Assembly (NCBI GenBank): GCA_023091735.1
Contig: JALKBU010000676.1
Coordinates: forward strand, 1 to 28,106
Direction of reading: 5' to 3'
Origin: Trichomonas tenax
Lineage: Eukaryota; Parabasalia; Trichomonadida; Trichomonadidae
Length of the DNA: 28,106 nucleotides
Numbering within the stretch: the stretch's first letter is position 1; every line of letters starts with the position of its first letter. Positions 1 to 8,264 of this stretch are shown here, one piece after another. The notes beneath the pieces were generated by a model. It was not told the origin of the DNA. It did not search any database and saw nothing but the letters and a program-made list of their open reading frames with translations. A program made the translations under genes and the position numbers.

Positions 1-440
1 AATCTTAATTTGCAACCCTTACTTTTCATCCACACAGCATGCAAACAACATGAGTAATGATAACCCGTCAGTTAACATCAAAATAAATCAAGACATTTTT
101 TTGATATAATATTGAATAATATATTTTCCATGCTTTATATATCCACAGCATTTTAGATGGGAAAATTTTTCATTTGCAACCAAAATTATACCTTAAATAT
201 TCATACTGGTGGAGAAAAATCGAGATGTTTGAATAGGCGTAGAAAATTCAGTGACGCCTGAGAATTACGACTATATTTCGCTTTTATTGCTTAACCAACA
301 TAATTGCACATTCTTAAAAAATTATAATATATATGTATGCATAAAATATAGTCTCATAATCAAGATCTTTGTGAAATTGATTTTTTTCCATTGAAATCAT
401 CAGTTTCAAACGAAATTAATTAATTTTTGTGTTGTTTTGC
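1..440. other. AT-rich sequence without a recognisable gene
   Basis: I read all six frames and see only short stop-riddled frames. There is no ATG-initiated reading frame of useful length and no family signature. It is ordinary AT-rich intergenic DNA to the left of the inverted-repeat element. Confidence 0.6.
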
Positions 441-768
441 CACGGCGTCTCAGGGCATCCCCGCTGTAAACCATTCAATTTTGAATGGTTTATGGCGTGC
501 CCGACGGATTTTTTTTTTTCAAGACTTCGCATCTCCAAATGAACTTCGGCGTCCCCGACGAAAAACCCCAGCAAGAAGTGCTTTCTTCAGTGATTGTGCT
601 TCGTTTAAATGCTGTTAAGTTTCACCAACTCTCATCTTTAATAGGGGGGCTGCGCCCCTGAAAACACATCGAAAATTTTCCGCATTTGTTGTTGATTTGG
701 AGACGCGAAATGTCAAAAAATATTTCAAAATTGAATGATTTACAGCGGGGACGCCCTGAGACGCCGTG
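441..768. mobile_element. MITE-like element with 45-bp terminal inverted repeats
   Basis: The ends are inverted copies of each other: 441-485 and 724-768 match at 43 of 45 positions (differences at 457 and 471). The termini are G+C-rich (starting CACGGCGTCTCAGGGC) in otherwise AT-rich DNA. Similarity continues inward, with GACTTCGCATCTCCAA near 523 against the complement of 697-714. There is a short palindrome at 471-488 and a GGGGC/GCCCC hairpin at 646-658. No transposase fits in 328 bp, so it would be non-autonomous. I see no clear target-site duplication at the edges. The short open frames inside (for example 427-618) start with TTG and follow the repeat, so I do not call them genes. A structured non-mobile repeat is the alternative. 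Confidence 0.7.
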
Positions 769-2098
769 ACTCAAAGCGTCCTTAATTTTGGTTTAAAAGC
801 CAAATTTATTTCAACTATCTGTATACTGCAGTTACTTATTCTGATTTTTAATTATCATTTATCATATTTGATTAAATTTGACAAAGACGTTAAATTTTTT
901 GACATATCTTTATTGGAATTTTTACGGCGAACTTCGATATATCTCAGGGAACATTAATAAATTTCAATATAAGTATCCATCCATGACTGTATAGATTGAA
1001 GCAGAATCACTGTTTGATTATGTTGAATAAATTATCTTTTCGAATCTAATATTAAAATGGATATTGATAACAAGTACAGTAACCACATACTCGAAAATCA
1101 AAAAAAATTAAGACCAAATACCATTTTATTGACTGCAGTTTTGAAATTCAAAATGTATCTCGAGAAGTTATGTTAGCCAAGCCATGGTAATCAAGTATCT
1201 TAATCTTTGGGCTAGTGGCTTTCCAATATTTCAAAGTTATAAAAATAGCAACTGATAATTTTTTTACATGTGATAATTAAATGAAATATCATAACATATA
1301 TTACATGATATAAAATGCATGTTCACTCCAAAGTTTGGGCAAAATTTGATTTTTTGTGTAAATTGAATATATTTTCAACAAAAATGAGATCCATGCCTAA
1401 CTAAATGTATAATAATATTTAGCTCTATGTTGTTGTTGACTATATCATTCTGTTAAAATATTAATGTAATCCAATTCAATGATAAGAAGCATTTTATTAG
1501 CCCGAGAAGGATTTTTAAAAATAAGGTTAAGGGTGTCACTGCCTTTCCAAATAAAGGGCACTAAAGATAATTTTGTCGTCCATAAGAAAATCTTTGTAAA
1601 GCTATGTTCTTAAATTATACATGTCAAACCTGCACAATATTGAATCCTTTGCGCATTTTTGCGCAAATTTAGGGAACGCGCAATGCGCAAAAACCGTCTA
1701 GAGGAACCTTAAACAGAGTAAAAATGCACTCATGTAAGAGAGTAAAGAATGGATTTAGTCGCATTTGAAGGAAAATATTACTGATGATATTGAAATGATG
1801 GTGAAATGGTGCAGGATGATTGCAGTGAGAACACTTTAACACCCTGCTCCTTTTGGCCTGTTAACATGCCATTCGATAAAGCTCAGAGTTTTGCGCAGCA
1901 ATATTGCACGTTTTGTTACTTTTTGCGGATTTGACAGCTATATCTTAAATTATTTATGAAGTAATATTGGGAATCTACACACTTTTCCAGAAATATTAAT
2001 TGACTTTTTTGATGAATAAAATGTAAACGACAAAATGATTCAAGATCGTCAAAAACTATTGTTTACACGACAAAAATAAAACTGACGGATTATTTTTG
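769..2098. other. Gene-poor AT-rich stretch
   Basis: No reliable gene was found. A 38-codon ATG frame at 1057-1173 and a stop-containing frame near 1745-1930 on the plus strand look faintly protein-like but match nothing I recognise. The stretch also holds a GCGCA repeat cluster (1649-1691), one TACATGTCA motif (1618-1626) and a TAAGGTTA motif near 1522. Confidence 0.5.
1649..1691. repeat. GCGCA inverted/direct repeat cluster
   Basis: Within about 43 bases the sequence has TTTGCGCATTTTTGCGCAAA followed by ACGCGCAATGCGCAAAAA. That gives several GCGCA/TGCGC units in both orientations. They stand out because CG-containing words are rare in this window. It could fold as a hairpin or be the remnant of a repeat. 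Function unknown. Confidence 0.5.
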
Positions 2099-2455
2099 AT
2101 GTCAACACAAAAATTAAAAGATCTTGGTGATCAAATAAGAAAAGCGGTTGAAAGCAGTCCCCTTCAAACCGAAATCGCGTTAATTTCACTCGAAAGCATT
2201 CACAAATTGCTTGTTTTAACAGATCAAAATTCAAATACTGATGATATTGTTCATCAACCGATGCATCATGGCCAAAATATGTTCCCTGATCAGCAGATGG
2301 GATATGGGCAACCAATTCCTAACAATCAACCAATGAGTTATAATTATGAAGAAATTCCTCCAGCAAACATTACTACACTCGGACCAAACTATATTCCGGA
2401 TATTATGAACCAAGCAAGCAATGTTCCTTTCCTTTATCACGATATTCGAAAATAA
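2099..2455 (+). CDS. Hypothetical 118-residue protein, N/Q/P/M-rich C-terminal half
   Basis: The ATG at 2099 opens a 118-codon frame, long for this AT-rich setting. Residues 1-45 look like amphipathic helices (…LGDQIRKAVESSPLQTEIALISLESIHKLL). Residues 50-118 are low-complexity, rich in N, Q, P, M and Y, and end in …VPFLYHDIRK. There is no signal peptide, membrane segment or catalytic motif. I do not recognise the family. A small adaptor with a helical N-terminus and a disordered tail would fit, but that is inference from composition. It is encoded divergently from nothing and lies about 400 bp before the 3' end of the RNA polymerase subunit gene on the other strand. Third-codon choice and balanced amino-acid use favour a real gene, but this is not certain. 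Confidence 0.55.
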   Translation: MSTQKLKDLGDQIRKAVESSPLQTEIALISLESIHKLLVLTDQNSNTDDIVHQPMHHGQNMFPDQQMGYGQPIPNNQPMSYNYEEIPPANITTLGPNYIPDIMNQASNVPFLYHDIRK

Positions 2456-2861
2456 TTTTAATTTCATTTGCTTTAACATATCACATTGCCTACATTATTA
2501 GCCTTTTGTTTGTTTATTATTATTTTAATACTAAAAACATATAATCAACTTCATGAAAACAATTCAGAACTGAGTATTTATATGGGAAATATAACATACA
2601 ACACTAGCTTGTGACATTTGCCACATAAAGAGATCGATATTGACACCAAAAATAGTTGTTTCCAATAAAATGAAACAAATATGATGAATGTTATGGTTTT
2701 TTTTATGAAATATTCTGAGCCGTGTCAACTATATCAGCTATTTATATGATTTTAAATATTATATCAAATAATTTGGTAAAAAAGAAAGATTTGAAGAGAA
2801 CTGTATGAAATATTTATATTTAATTAAGAGATTTTTAAATTGAAGTTACTAACACTTGAAT

Positions 2862-3005
2862 TTATCTAGCACTGAAAACGATTCTCCTTGTTGTTCTCTT
2901 TTTGTAAAGAATATTGCAGCCGCATTGTGGGCAGCGCATCGCACCGCGGTCCTCGGCTCTGACTGTCTTGCCACAATTCGAGCAATTGTACTCAACAACG
3001 ACCAT
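2862..3005 (-). CDS. RPB12: RNA polymerases I/II/III subunit RPB12 (ABC10-alpha)
   Basis: This 47-residue protein is the small zinc-binding subunit shared by the three nuclear RNA polymerases. There it helps hold the core subunits together. The sequence shows the family's complete layout: a C8-x2-C11 pair followed by G12, a second pair C25-x2-C28 followed by G29, then the hallmark ILYKKRT at 32-38 and a basic tail ending in AR-stop. Human and yeast homologues end in the same way and are only slightly longer. The ATG at 3005 is the only in-frame start and puts the aromatic Y6 two residues before the first Cys, as in the family. G+C-rich codons (TGC, CGC, GGC) mark it as expressed. A palindrome GATAAG/CTTATC sits 90-106 bp upstream. 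It is short and easy to overlook. Confidence 0.93.
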   Translation of the reverse strand: MVVVEYNCSNCGKTVRAEDRGAMRCPQCGCNILYKKRTTRRIVFSAR

Positions 3006-3093
3006 TTTTAATTTAATGTCTTCCCCCAAATATTTTTGGTGATAGACCCTTAATTTTATTTATTGGCGTGATAATTGAGGGGGTAATTCCGCT

Positions 3094-3111
3094 GATAAGA
3101 TTAACCTTATC
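3094..3111. repeat. Short palindrome GATAAG-N6-CTTATC with a TTAACCTTA motif
   Basis: GATAAGATTAACCTTATC is a 6-bp stem with a 6-base loop. It lies upstream of the RPB12 gene (minus) and the cathepsin gene (plus). Related TTAACCTTA/TAAGGTTA words occur at 1522, 4341-4356, 7999 and 8016. It may be regulatory, but function is unproven. Confidence 0.35.
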
Positions 3112-3463
3112 AAAATATGCAATTAATAAAATGGCTTTAAATCACTAAATTGATGATGATTTTAATAAATTCAAAGCTTTTGTAAGACGCTATTATTGTC
3201 ATCCCTTAACAAAGTTTATAAACTCAACGAATGAAATGAACTTAACCTAAAAATTGAGTTTGGTTCGGATTCGCTCGGACTTATTAACAAGTGTATATCA
3301 TTGTATCTTATGGTTCGCACAGACTTTCTTTTAGTTCACTTCAAATACCTAAAGATAAAGCGTTGTCTTATTGGAATTTTTGAAGCTTATTGTCAATTAA
3401 AATTTTGACAATGCGACAGCCCCAACATTTTCGTGAATAGCCCTTAAGTTAGCTACGGGCGTA

Positions 3464-3476
3464 TCACTTTCACTAA
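3464..3476 (+). promoter_or_regulatory. Initiator-like TCACTTTCACTAA before the cathepsin gene
   Basis: TCACTTT begins at 3464 and TCACTAA at 3470, directly before the ATG at 3477. Trichomonas genes carry an initiator TCA(+1)-pyrimidine-T-(A/T) a few to some twenty bases before the start codon. With A3466 as +1 the 5' leader would be 11 bases. The motif is seen; its use here is inferred from that rule. Confidence 0.55.
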
Positions 3477-4244
3477 ATGCTTCTTTTTCTTTTTACAATC
3501 CGAAATATGGACCACAGCATGCTCAAAGATTACACCAACATTCAAGTCGACCTCCCCGACTATTACAACTTCCTAGAAGAGTATCCACACTGCGATTTTG
3601 GTCCACTAGTTCAAAATTGCGGCTGTTGCTATATTTATTCGGCTATTAAAACTTTATCTCACAGAATATGCAAAGCAATCGGAAGAAAGTTTTTATTATC
3701 AGCACAATATTTAATATCTTGCGATTTACATAACCTTGGATGCCTTGGTGGCAATGAAAAGGCGGTTTTTTACTATTTGGAGCAACATGGTGTTCCTGAA
3801 ATCGATTGCCAACCATGGCAAGAAATAAAAGGATATAATCCCGATGTTTGTACAAAATGCGTCGATGGAAGACCATTAAAACTCTACAAAGCGAAAATGA
3901 GGAGCACAAGGCCAGTCCATGGCATTGAAAATATGAAAAAAGCAATTTATCTCGACGGACCGCTTAGTGCTTCGATTATTAGTGATTACGGTTTTGTTTG
4001 GTATAGAGAAGGAATGTACACAACCGCAGTTTCAAGTGCTGGTTATTCCAATATTGCAAATCACACAATCGAAATCCACGGATGGGGAAAATACGAAAAT
4101 GGAACAGAGTATTGGATCGTGCAGAATGCATTTGGACCAAGGTGGGGTTCAAATGGTTTGATGAAAATGAGGATGGGAGTCAATTCAGGATATGTTGAGT
4201 CATATATGATTGGAGCTGAACCAGATCTCTCCGATTTTCAGTGA
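3477..4244 (+). CDS. Cathepsin X/Z-like papain-family cysteine peptidase, no propeptide
   Basis: A 255-residue clan CA family C1 protein. Active-site landmarks in order: oxyanion Gln46, nucleophile Cys51 in the segment VQNCGCCYIYSA (family norm CGSCWAF), GCLGGN near 95, His196 in NHTIEIHGWG, and Asn217 in YWIVQNAFG (norm NSWG). Two features point to cathepsin X/Z rather than L or B: QHGVPEIDC, like human QHGIPDETC, and GWGKYENGTEYWIV, like GWGISDGTEYWIV. All three catalytic residues are present, but flanking residues are changed: Ser50 to Cys, Trp52 to Tyr, Trp219-equivalent to Phe. The frame starts only ~25 residues before the mature-enzyme start, so there is no propeptide; MLLFLFTI is too short for a clear signal peptide. 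Met11 (3507) is an alternative start, but the initiator immediately before 3477 favours 3477. It may be an unusual active enzyme or a non-proteolytic relative. Confidence 0.87.
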   Translation: MLLFLFTIRNMDHSMLKDYTNIQVDLPDYYNFLEEYPHCDFGPLVQNCGCCYIYSAIKTLSHRICKAIGRKFLLSAQYLISCDLHNLGCLGGNEKAVFYYLEQHGVPEIDCQPWQEIKGYNPDVCTKCVDGRPLKLYKAKMRSTRPVHGIENMKKAIYLDGPLSASIISDYGFVWYREGMYTTAVSSAGYSNIANHTIEIHGWGKYENGTEYWIVQNAFGPRWGSNGLMKMRMGVNSGYVESYMIGAEPDLSDFQ

Positions 4245-5489
4245 ACCCTCTAATTTGTATTGTTTATAAATTAATACAGCGAATAAATGATGTTAATACT
4301 ATAACTATTTGAATTGCTGCTTCTGGATAAAAGTGCGTTTAAGGTTATAACCTTATTCAAAGGAGATCTGTCACCTTTCCGCAATTTGGCGCAACTGTAA
4401 ACTATTCAATCTCACTTTTTGTTTGGTCTGATAAAATTTTGCTTTATTTAACATCATATTCTTCTTTAATTCCTATTGTATCTTTGATTTCATCAAAGAA
4501 AATCATAATTTTCATTCTCGTTACCGAGATACAAATCGCATCTTTGTTCCAGTTTGAAACCATGATGTTATCTCTTGTTGACGTATGCTCCATATTCTAT
4601 ATGTATCAATGCCACCATCCAAGCACATCATTGTCGGTAAGACCGAAATCTTGAAAAATTTATCTTTCTCTACAGTGCGTATTGAGAAGATTTGATACGC
4701 TACAATGATACACATCAACATCTCTAAGCAAAGTCACTATTTAGAATACTCAAATCTTCACAATGATGTACGTTTATAATATATGCCAAATATAACAATT
4801 CGATTTTAAGAAACAACTAACTCACAAATACATTAACTGCGTTACGCTGTATGATTTGTGTATAGTAAGTGCACATAAATATACTTTTTGATATTTTGCA
4901 TTATTAAATTAATCGAGCTCGTCTTTAATATCATTGGATTTACATTATTTGTTTCTTCTAATGAATACTATCTTATTGTATAATGAATTACAGCCCAAAA
5001 TATTCACGCAAAAATAGATTTTTGGCAATATCTGCATCTAGATGATGTAGATCAACTGACAATATGCATTTTATATATAGAATATATAGAAAAAACAGTA
5101 TATATGAGCTATAAAACATGTTTATTCAAAGATATGATAAAAATCTAAAATAGGAATATATATATTTTGGACATCCATCGGTTTCTTCAATTGGACATAT
5201 TCGCCCAACGTATGTAATTTCAATTCTATATATAAATGTTAGCTATAGGATGTTTGATTTTTTTGAACATTGAAAAGTATAAATAGTCTTATGTATGTAA
5301 TGAAATAATATTCTAATGCACATTAGAAATGTAACTATACCGAGTAATAGCCAATAAATTGACATAATTTTTTGCGAATTTTACTTAATTGAAATAGAAC
5401 AGCTAAATAGAAGCCAGCATGCTTAGCACATACAGGATAACAAAAATCCGATAGTGTGTATCATGGAAGCGTGTTATTAAAAATTGGCA
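4245..5489. other. Intergenic or decayed DNA
   Basis: No intact gene. A perfect 14-bp palindrome AAGGTTATAACCTT lies at 4341-4354 and a TCACTTTTT initiator-like word at 4412, but no ATG frame follows it. An ATG-started 66-codon frame exists on the minus strand (4521-4721), yet other frames over the same bases read equally plausibly. I cannot assign coding there. 4760-5490 is AT-rich with nothing recognised. Confidence 0.45.
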
Positions 5490-6013
5490 ATATTTAAAAA
5501 CAAGCCCATGATTGCTGTAATACAGAGATTTGGTAGAATTTATGCTGCTTCTCCTTTGGCTGTCACTAAAAATCCGTGTTAGTTGATAAAAATATGAAAT
5601 CGAAGGTTTGCATTATTTTGAAATTGTTCGAGATATGATTTGACAACGTAATATGCAATTGCTATAGCCAAGCTATCGTGTATCAACTGGATTCTGTTGG
5701 TTTCATTGTTTTGACGGACTTTGATTTGTATTTCATGCTGGCCAACTTGAATCGACTCGGCTTAAGACTCTTATCATCTCCACAGGATGGAGTATCTGTG
5801 GTGTAAGTATGGTGAGCAGGCTTCAATGAGAAGCAAGAATCACCAAAAGTGACTTTGCAATGACGTTAAAATTTTTGCCCTCTCAAATCTTGCCTAAAAG
5901 TATTCAATTTTTTCGAGCTTCCACAACTTGACACAACATTGGCTCTCAATTTTGAGAGGATTTGTAAAGTTGCGGAAACCGCTCGAGTCCCATTCAAAGG
6001 TTATGAAAGTTAA
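5490..6013 (-). pseudogene. Possible decayed gene, family not recognised
   Basis: On the minus strand, three overlapping open stretches carry protein-like text in different frames: 6013-5894 (39 codons, contains TFEWDSSGFRNFTNPLKI), 5865-5693 (57 codons) and 5761-5579 (60 codons, contains NETNRIQLIHDSLAIAIAYY). The last continues in the same frame past two stops to about 5490. Together they suggest a gene broken by frameshifts and stops. There is no intact start, I do not recognise the family, and I cannot exclude chance in AT-rich DNA. It ends just before, and is oriented opposite to, the ABC transporter relic. Confidence 0.33.
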
Positions 6014-6053
6014 TTAACTTTTGATTGATGCCTGATAATGAATATTCTTTTGA

Positions 6054-7756
6054 TTTTATGGAGAAGGAACGCCAAGAAACAATACAAAATATGCATTTTT
6101 CAGAATCATGAAATACTATGATTCGAAGCTAATTTATGTTTTTTCATTGATTTTAGGATTATTTGTAGGAATTGGACCTGTTGTCATGAATGTCATTGTT
6201 GGGGATATCACACATAATATGACTATGTCTTTAGAGTTGAACTCTTCCATGAACAAAATAATCATAAGATATTTATTTTTAGGCCTTGGTTTCAACTTCT
6301 TATGCTTTGTGCAGGAAACAGCTATAGTGAATGCTAATTCTAGGTTCTTATCTGACATCCGCACAAAGATTTTTAATCATTTGATGCATCTTGATATTTC
6401 GTATTTTGACAACCACCAAACAGGATTTCTTCTCGATAGAATCACCAGCGACGCCAGAACAACATTTATTTATTTATATATTTTAAATGATATTGTAGAA
6501 ACGTTAGCAGGAATCATTCTCGCATTCATCATTTCTTGGAGGATATCGCTGTCAATTTGCATCGTTTTACCAATCGCACTTTTTATATTTTTCAAATTTG
6601 ATAATTTTATTCGAAATTTATGGAATGAGTGCGTTGAAGAATCAAATAGAGTAGGAGCTATTGCTGAAGAAGTCATTAGTTCTTTCAGAACAGTGAAATC
6701 TTTTGATAATGAAATTAAAGAAGCAGAAAAGTATAGAAAGTCCATGAGCAAGGTCTCCCATACTATTGGCAAGATCGTTGTCATCACAGGAATCAAGGAT
6801 AGTATAATAATGATACTTTTCAATATACAGAAGATCATTTTCATGTATATCTCTGTTTGGATAATATACAATATGCCAGAGTGGGGGATAAAGAATGGAG
6901 ACATTGTTGTGGTTCTTATGTCACTCGAATGTTGATCAAAGAGCATTTCTAAATTTTTGGATCTTTTCAAGAATTTTCACCAAGTAAATGAATCTGCATC
7001 AAAAATCCTCGAAATCCTTGAAACACCAATTAAAGTTCATACCAATAAAGAATAAGATAGAATTATGCCATTGATTGGGATAATCGAATTCAAAAATGTT
7101 TAATTCAGATATGAAAGTCAAGAAAATTATGCATTAAAAATAGTTTCATTTGTTATCAAACCTGGTGAAACGGTTGCTTTCGTTGGAGAAAGTGGCTGTG
7201 GAAAAAGTACGATAATTCAGCTACTTCAAAGATTTTATGAAATAGAAAGTGGTCAAATATTCGTTCGCAAATATCAGTCGTTTCACAGATACCTGTTCTG
7301 TTTTCGATGTCAATAGAAGACAATATAAAATATTATTTTCCCAGTGCTTCATTTGAAATAATTATTGACTCTTCAAAATTGGCAAATGCTCATGATTTCA
7401 TCGTTTCATTACCGGGCTCTTATGAAACAAAAGTCAATCAAGTTTCCCTTAGCGGTGGTCAAAAGCAAAGAATATGCATTGCTAGAGCAATTCTCACCAA
7501 CTCACAGATAATGCTTCTAGATGAAGCTACAGCTGCCCTTGATACTGAAAGTGAGCATTTAGTTCAAGAAAGCTTTGAACGAATTCGATAAGGAAAAATA
7601 GCAATCATTGTGACTCATCGCCTTTCAACAGTCATTAATGCAGATAAAATATTTGTTATGAGCAATGGAGCTATTGTAGAATCAGGAACACATGAAGAAC
7701 TACTTAAAATTGGTGGGAAATATGCTCAATTAATCAAATATCAACTTCAAAACTAA
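6054..7756 (+). pseudogene. Broken ABCB-type (P-glycoprotein-like) ABC transporter
   Basis: Homology begins before the first ATG (6108): in-frame codons from about 6090 already read like the family's …F/Y-x-x-K-Y-Y-D-S-K start. The 6108-6932 part holds the transmembrane domain (about five helices, with the EISSFRTVKSFDNE-type region at ~6670). Stops follow at 6933 (TGA), 7053 (TAA) and 7101 (TAA). The nucleotide-binding domain comes next: Walker [10 protein letters not shown] near 7190. Then a deletion at about 7267 removes the stretch before the Q-loop and shifts the frame. The new frame resumes with [12 protein letters not shown], the signature LSGGQKQR (~7450), Walker [13 protein letters not shown] (~7510), another stop at 7589 (TAA), the H-loop VTHRLSTV and a normal end at 7756. 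All parts remain in order, so this is recent decay of an ATP-driven exporter. It cannot make a working protein. Confidence 0.95.
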
Positions 7757-7776
7757 AGAATCGATTCAGATCAAAA

Positions 7777-8010
7777 TCAATTGCTTTTTTTCCAACATTG
7801 AAAATCTTCTTGTTTGATTTTGTAATTGGTTGTAATGCGTTCTAAAGTTTGCCAGTCATTATCTTCATCAAGTCTAATCTTGAAATCAACCCAATTTTCA
7901 TCTCAAACTGTGACATCAATAATGATTACTTCGCCAATCGAATATTGCCGATCTTATGGAATAATTAAATATATCTTTGGAGGAGCTTCCTGAAATATTA
8001 ACCTTAACGT
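7777..8010 (-). pseudogene. Possible short decayed coding fragment
   Basis: One minus-strand frame reads protein-like for about 75 codons with two stops. It contains DRQYSIGEVIIIDVTV, then a stop, then DENWVDFKIRLDEDNDWQ and about 25 more codons to a TGA at 7777. Acidic and aromatic balance resembles coding sequence more than random AT-rich DNA. There is no start and no recognised family. The stretch lies tail-to-tail with the ABC transporter relic. Confidence 0.28.
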
Positions 8011-8024
8011 AAGGATTAACCTTA
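7999..8024. repeat. TTAACCTTA direct repeats around a CCTTA/TAAGG palindrome
   Basis: TTAACCTTA occurs at 7999-8007 and again at 8016-8024, with CCTTAACGTAAGG (palindromic) spanning 8002-8014. The same word family occurs at 1522, 3101 and 4341. It could be a regulatory or repeat-derived element; nothing more can be said. Confidence 0.35.
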
Positions 8025-8264
8025 TTTGACTATAAAATTAATTTTCAAGTACGATCTTATGATGCAACTGCTTCTGGGCAATGGTTATATTGAACGACGA
8101 TAAAACTCCCAATCTTTTAATATCAATGAAATAATATGAAATTCATTGTCTTTCTATGTTGAAGGCAAATAAAATAAGGGGGAGATTTAATTAAAATATC
8201 AAAAAAATGCAAAATTTATTTCAGAAAAATAGAAGTGAATATAATAATAAATAATAAAATTACC

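Noticed and set aside
427..618. 63-codon frame across the inverted-repeat element
   Set aside because: It starts with TTG, lies inside the repeat and has no family motif.
766..957. 63-codon hydrophobic frame
   Set aside because: It starts with GTG at the end of the repeat. Its Phe/Leu/Ile-rich text is typical of AT-rich noncoding DNA.
1057..1173. 38-codon ATG frame
   Set aside because: It is too short, without motif, and has no initiator upstream.
4521..4721. 66-codon minus-strand ATG frame
   Set aside because: The other frames over the same bases read equally protein-like, there is no family motif, and the frame ends abruptly. I could not separate it from chance.
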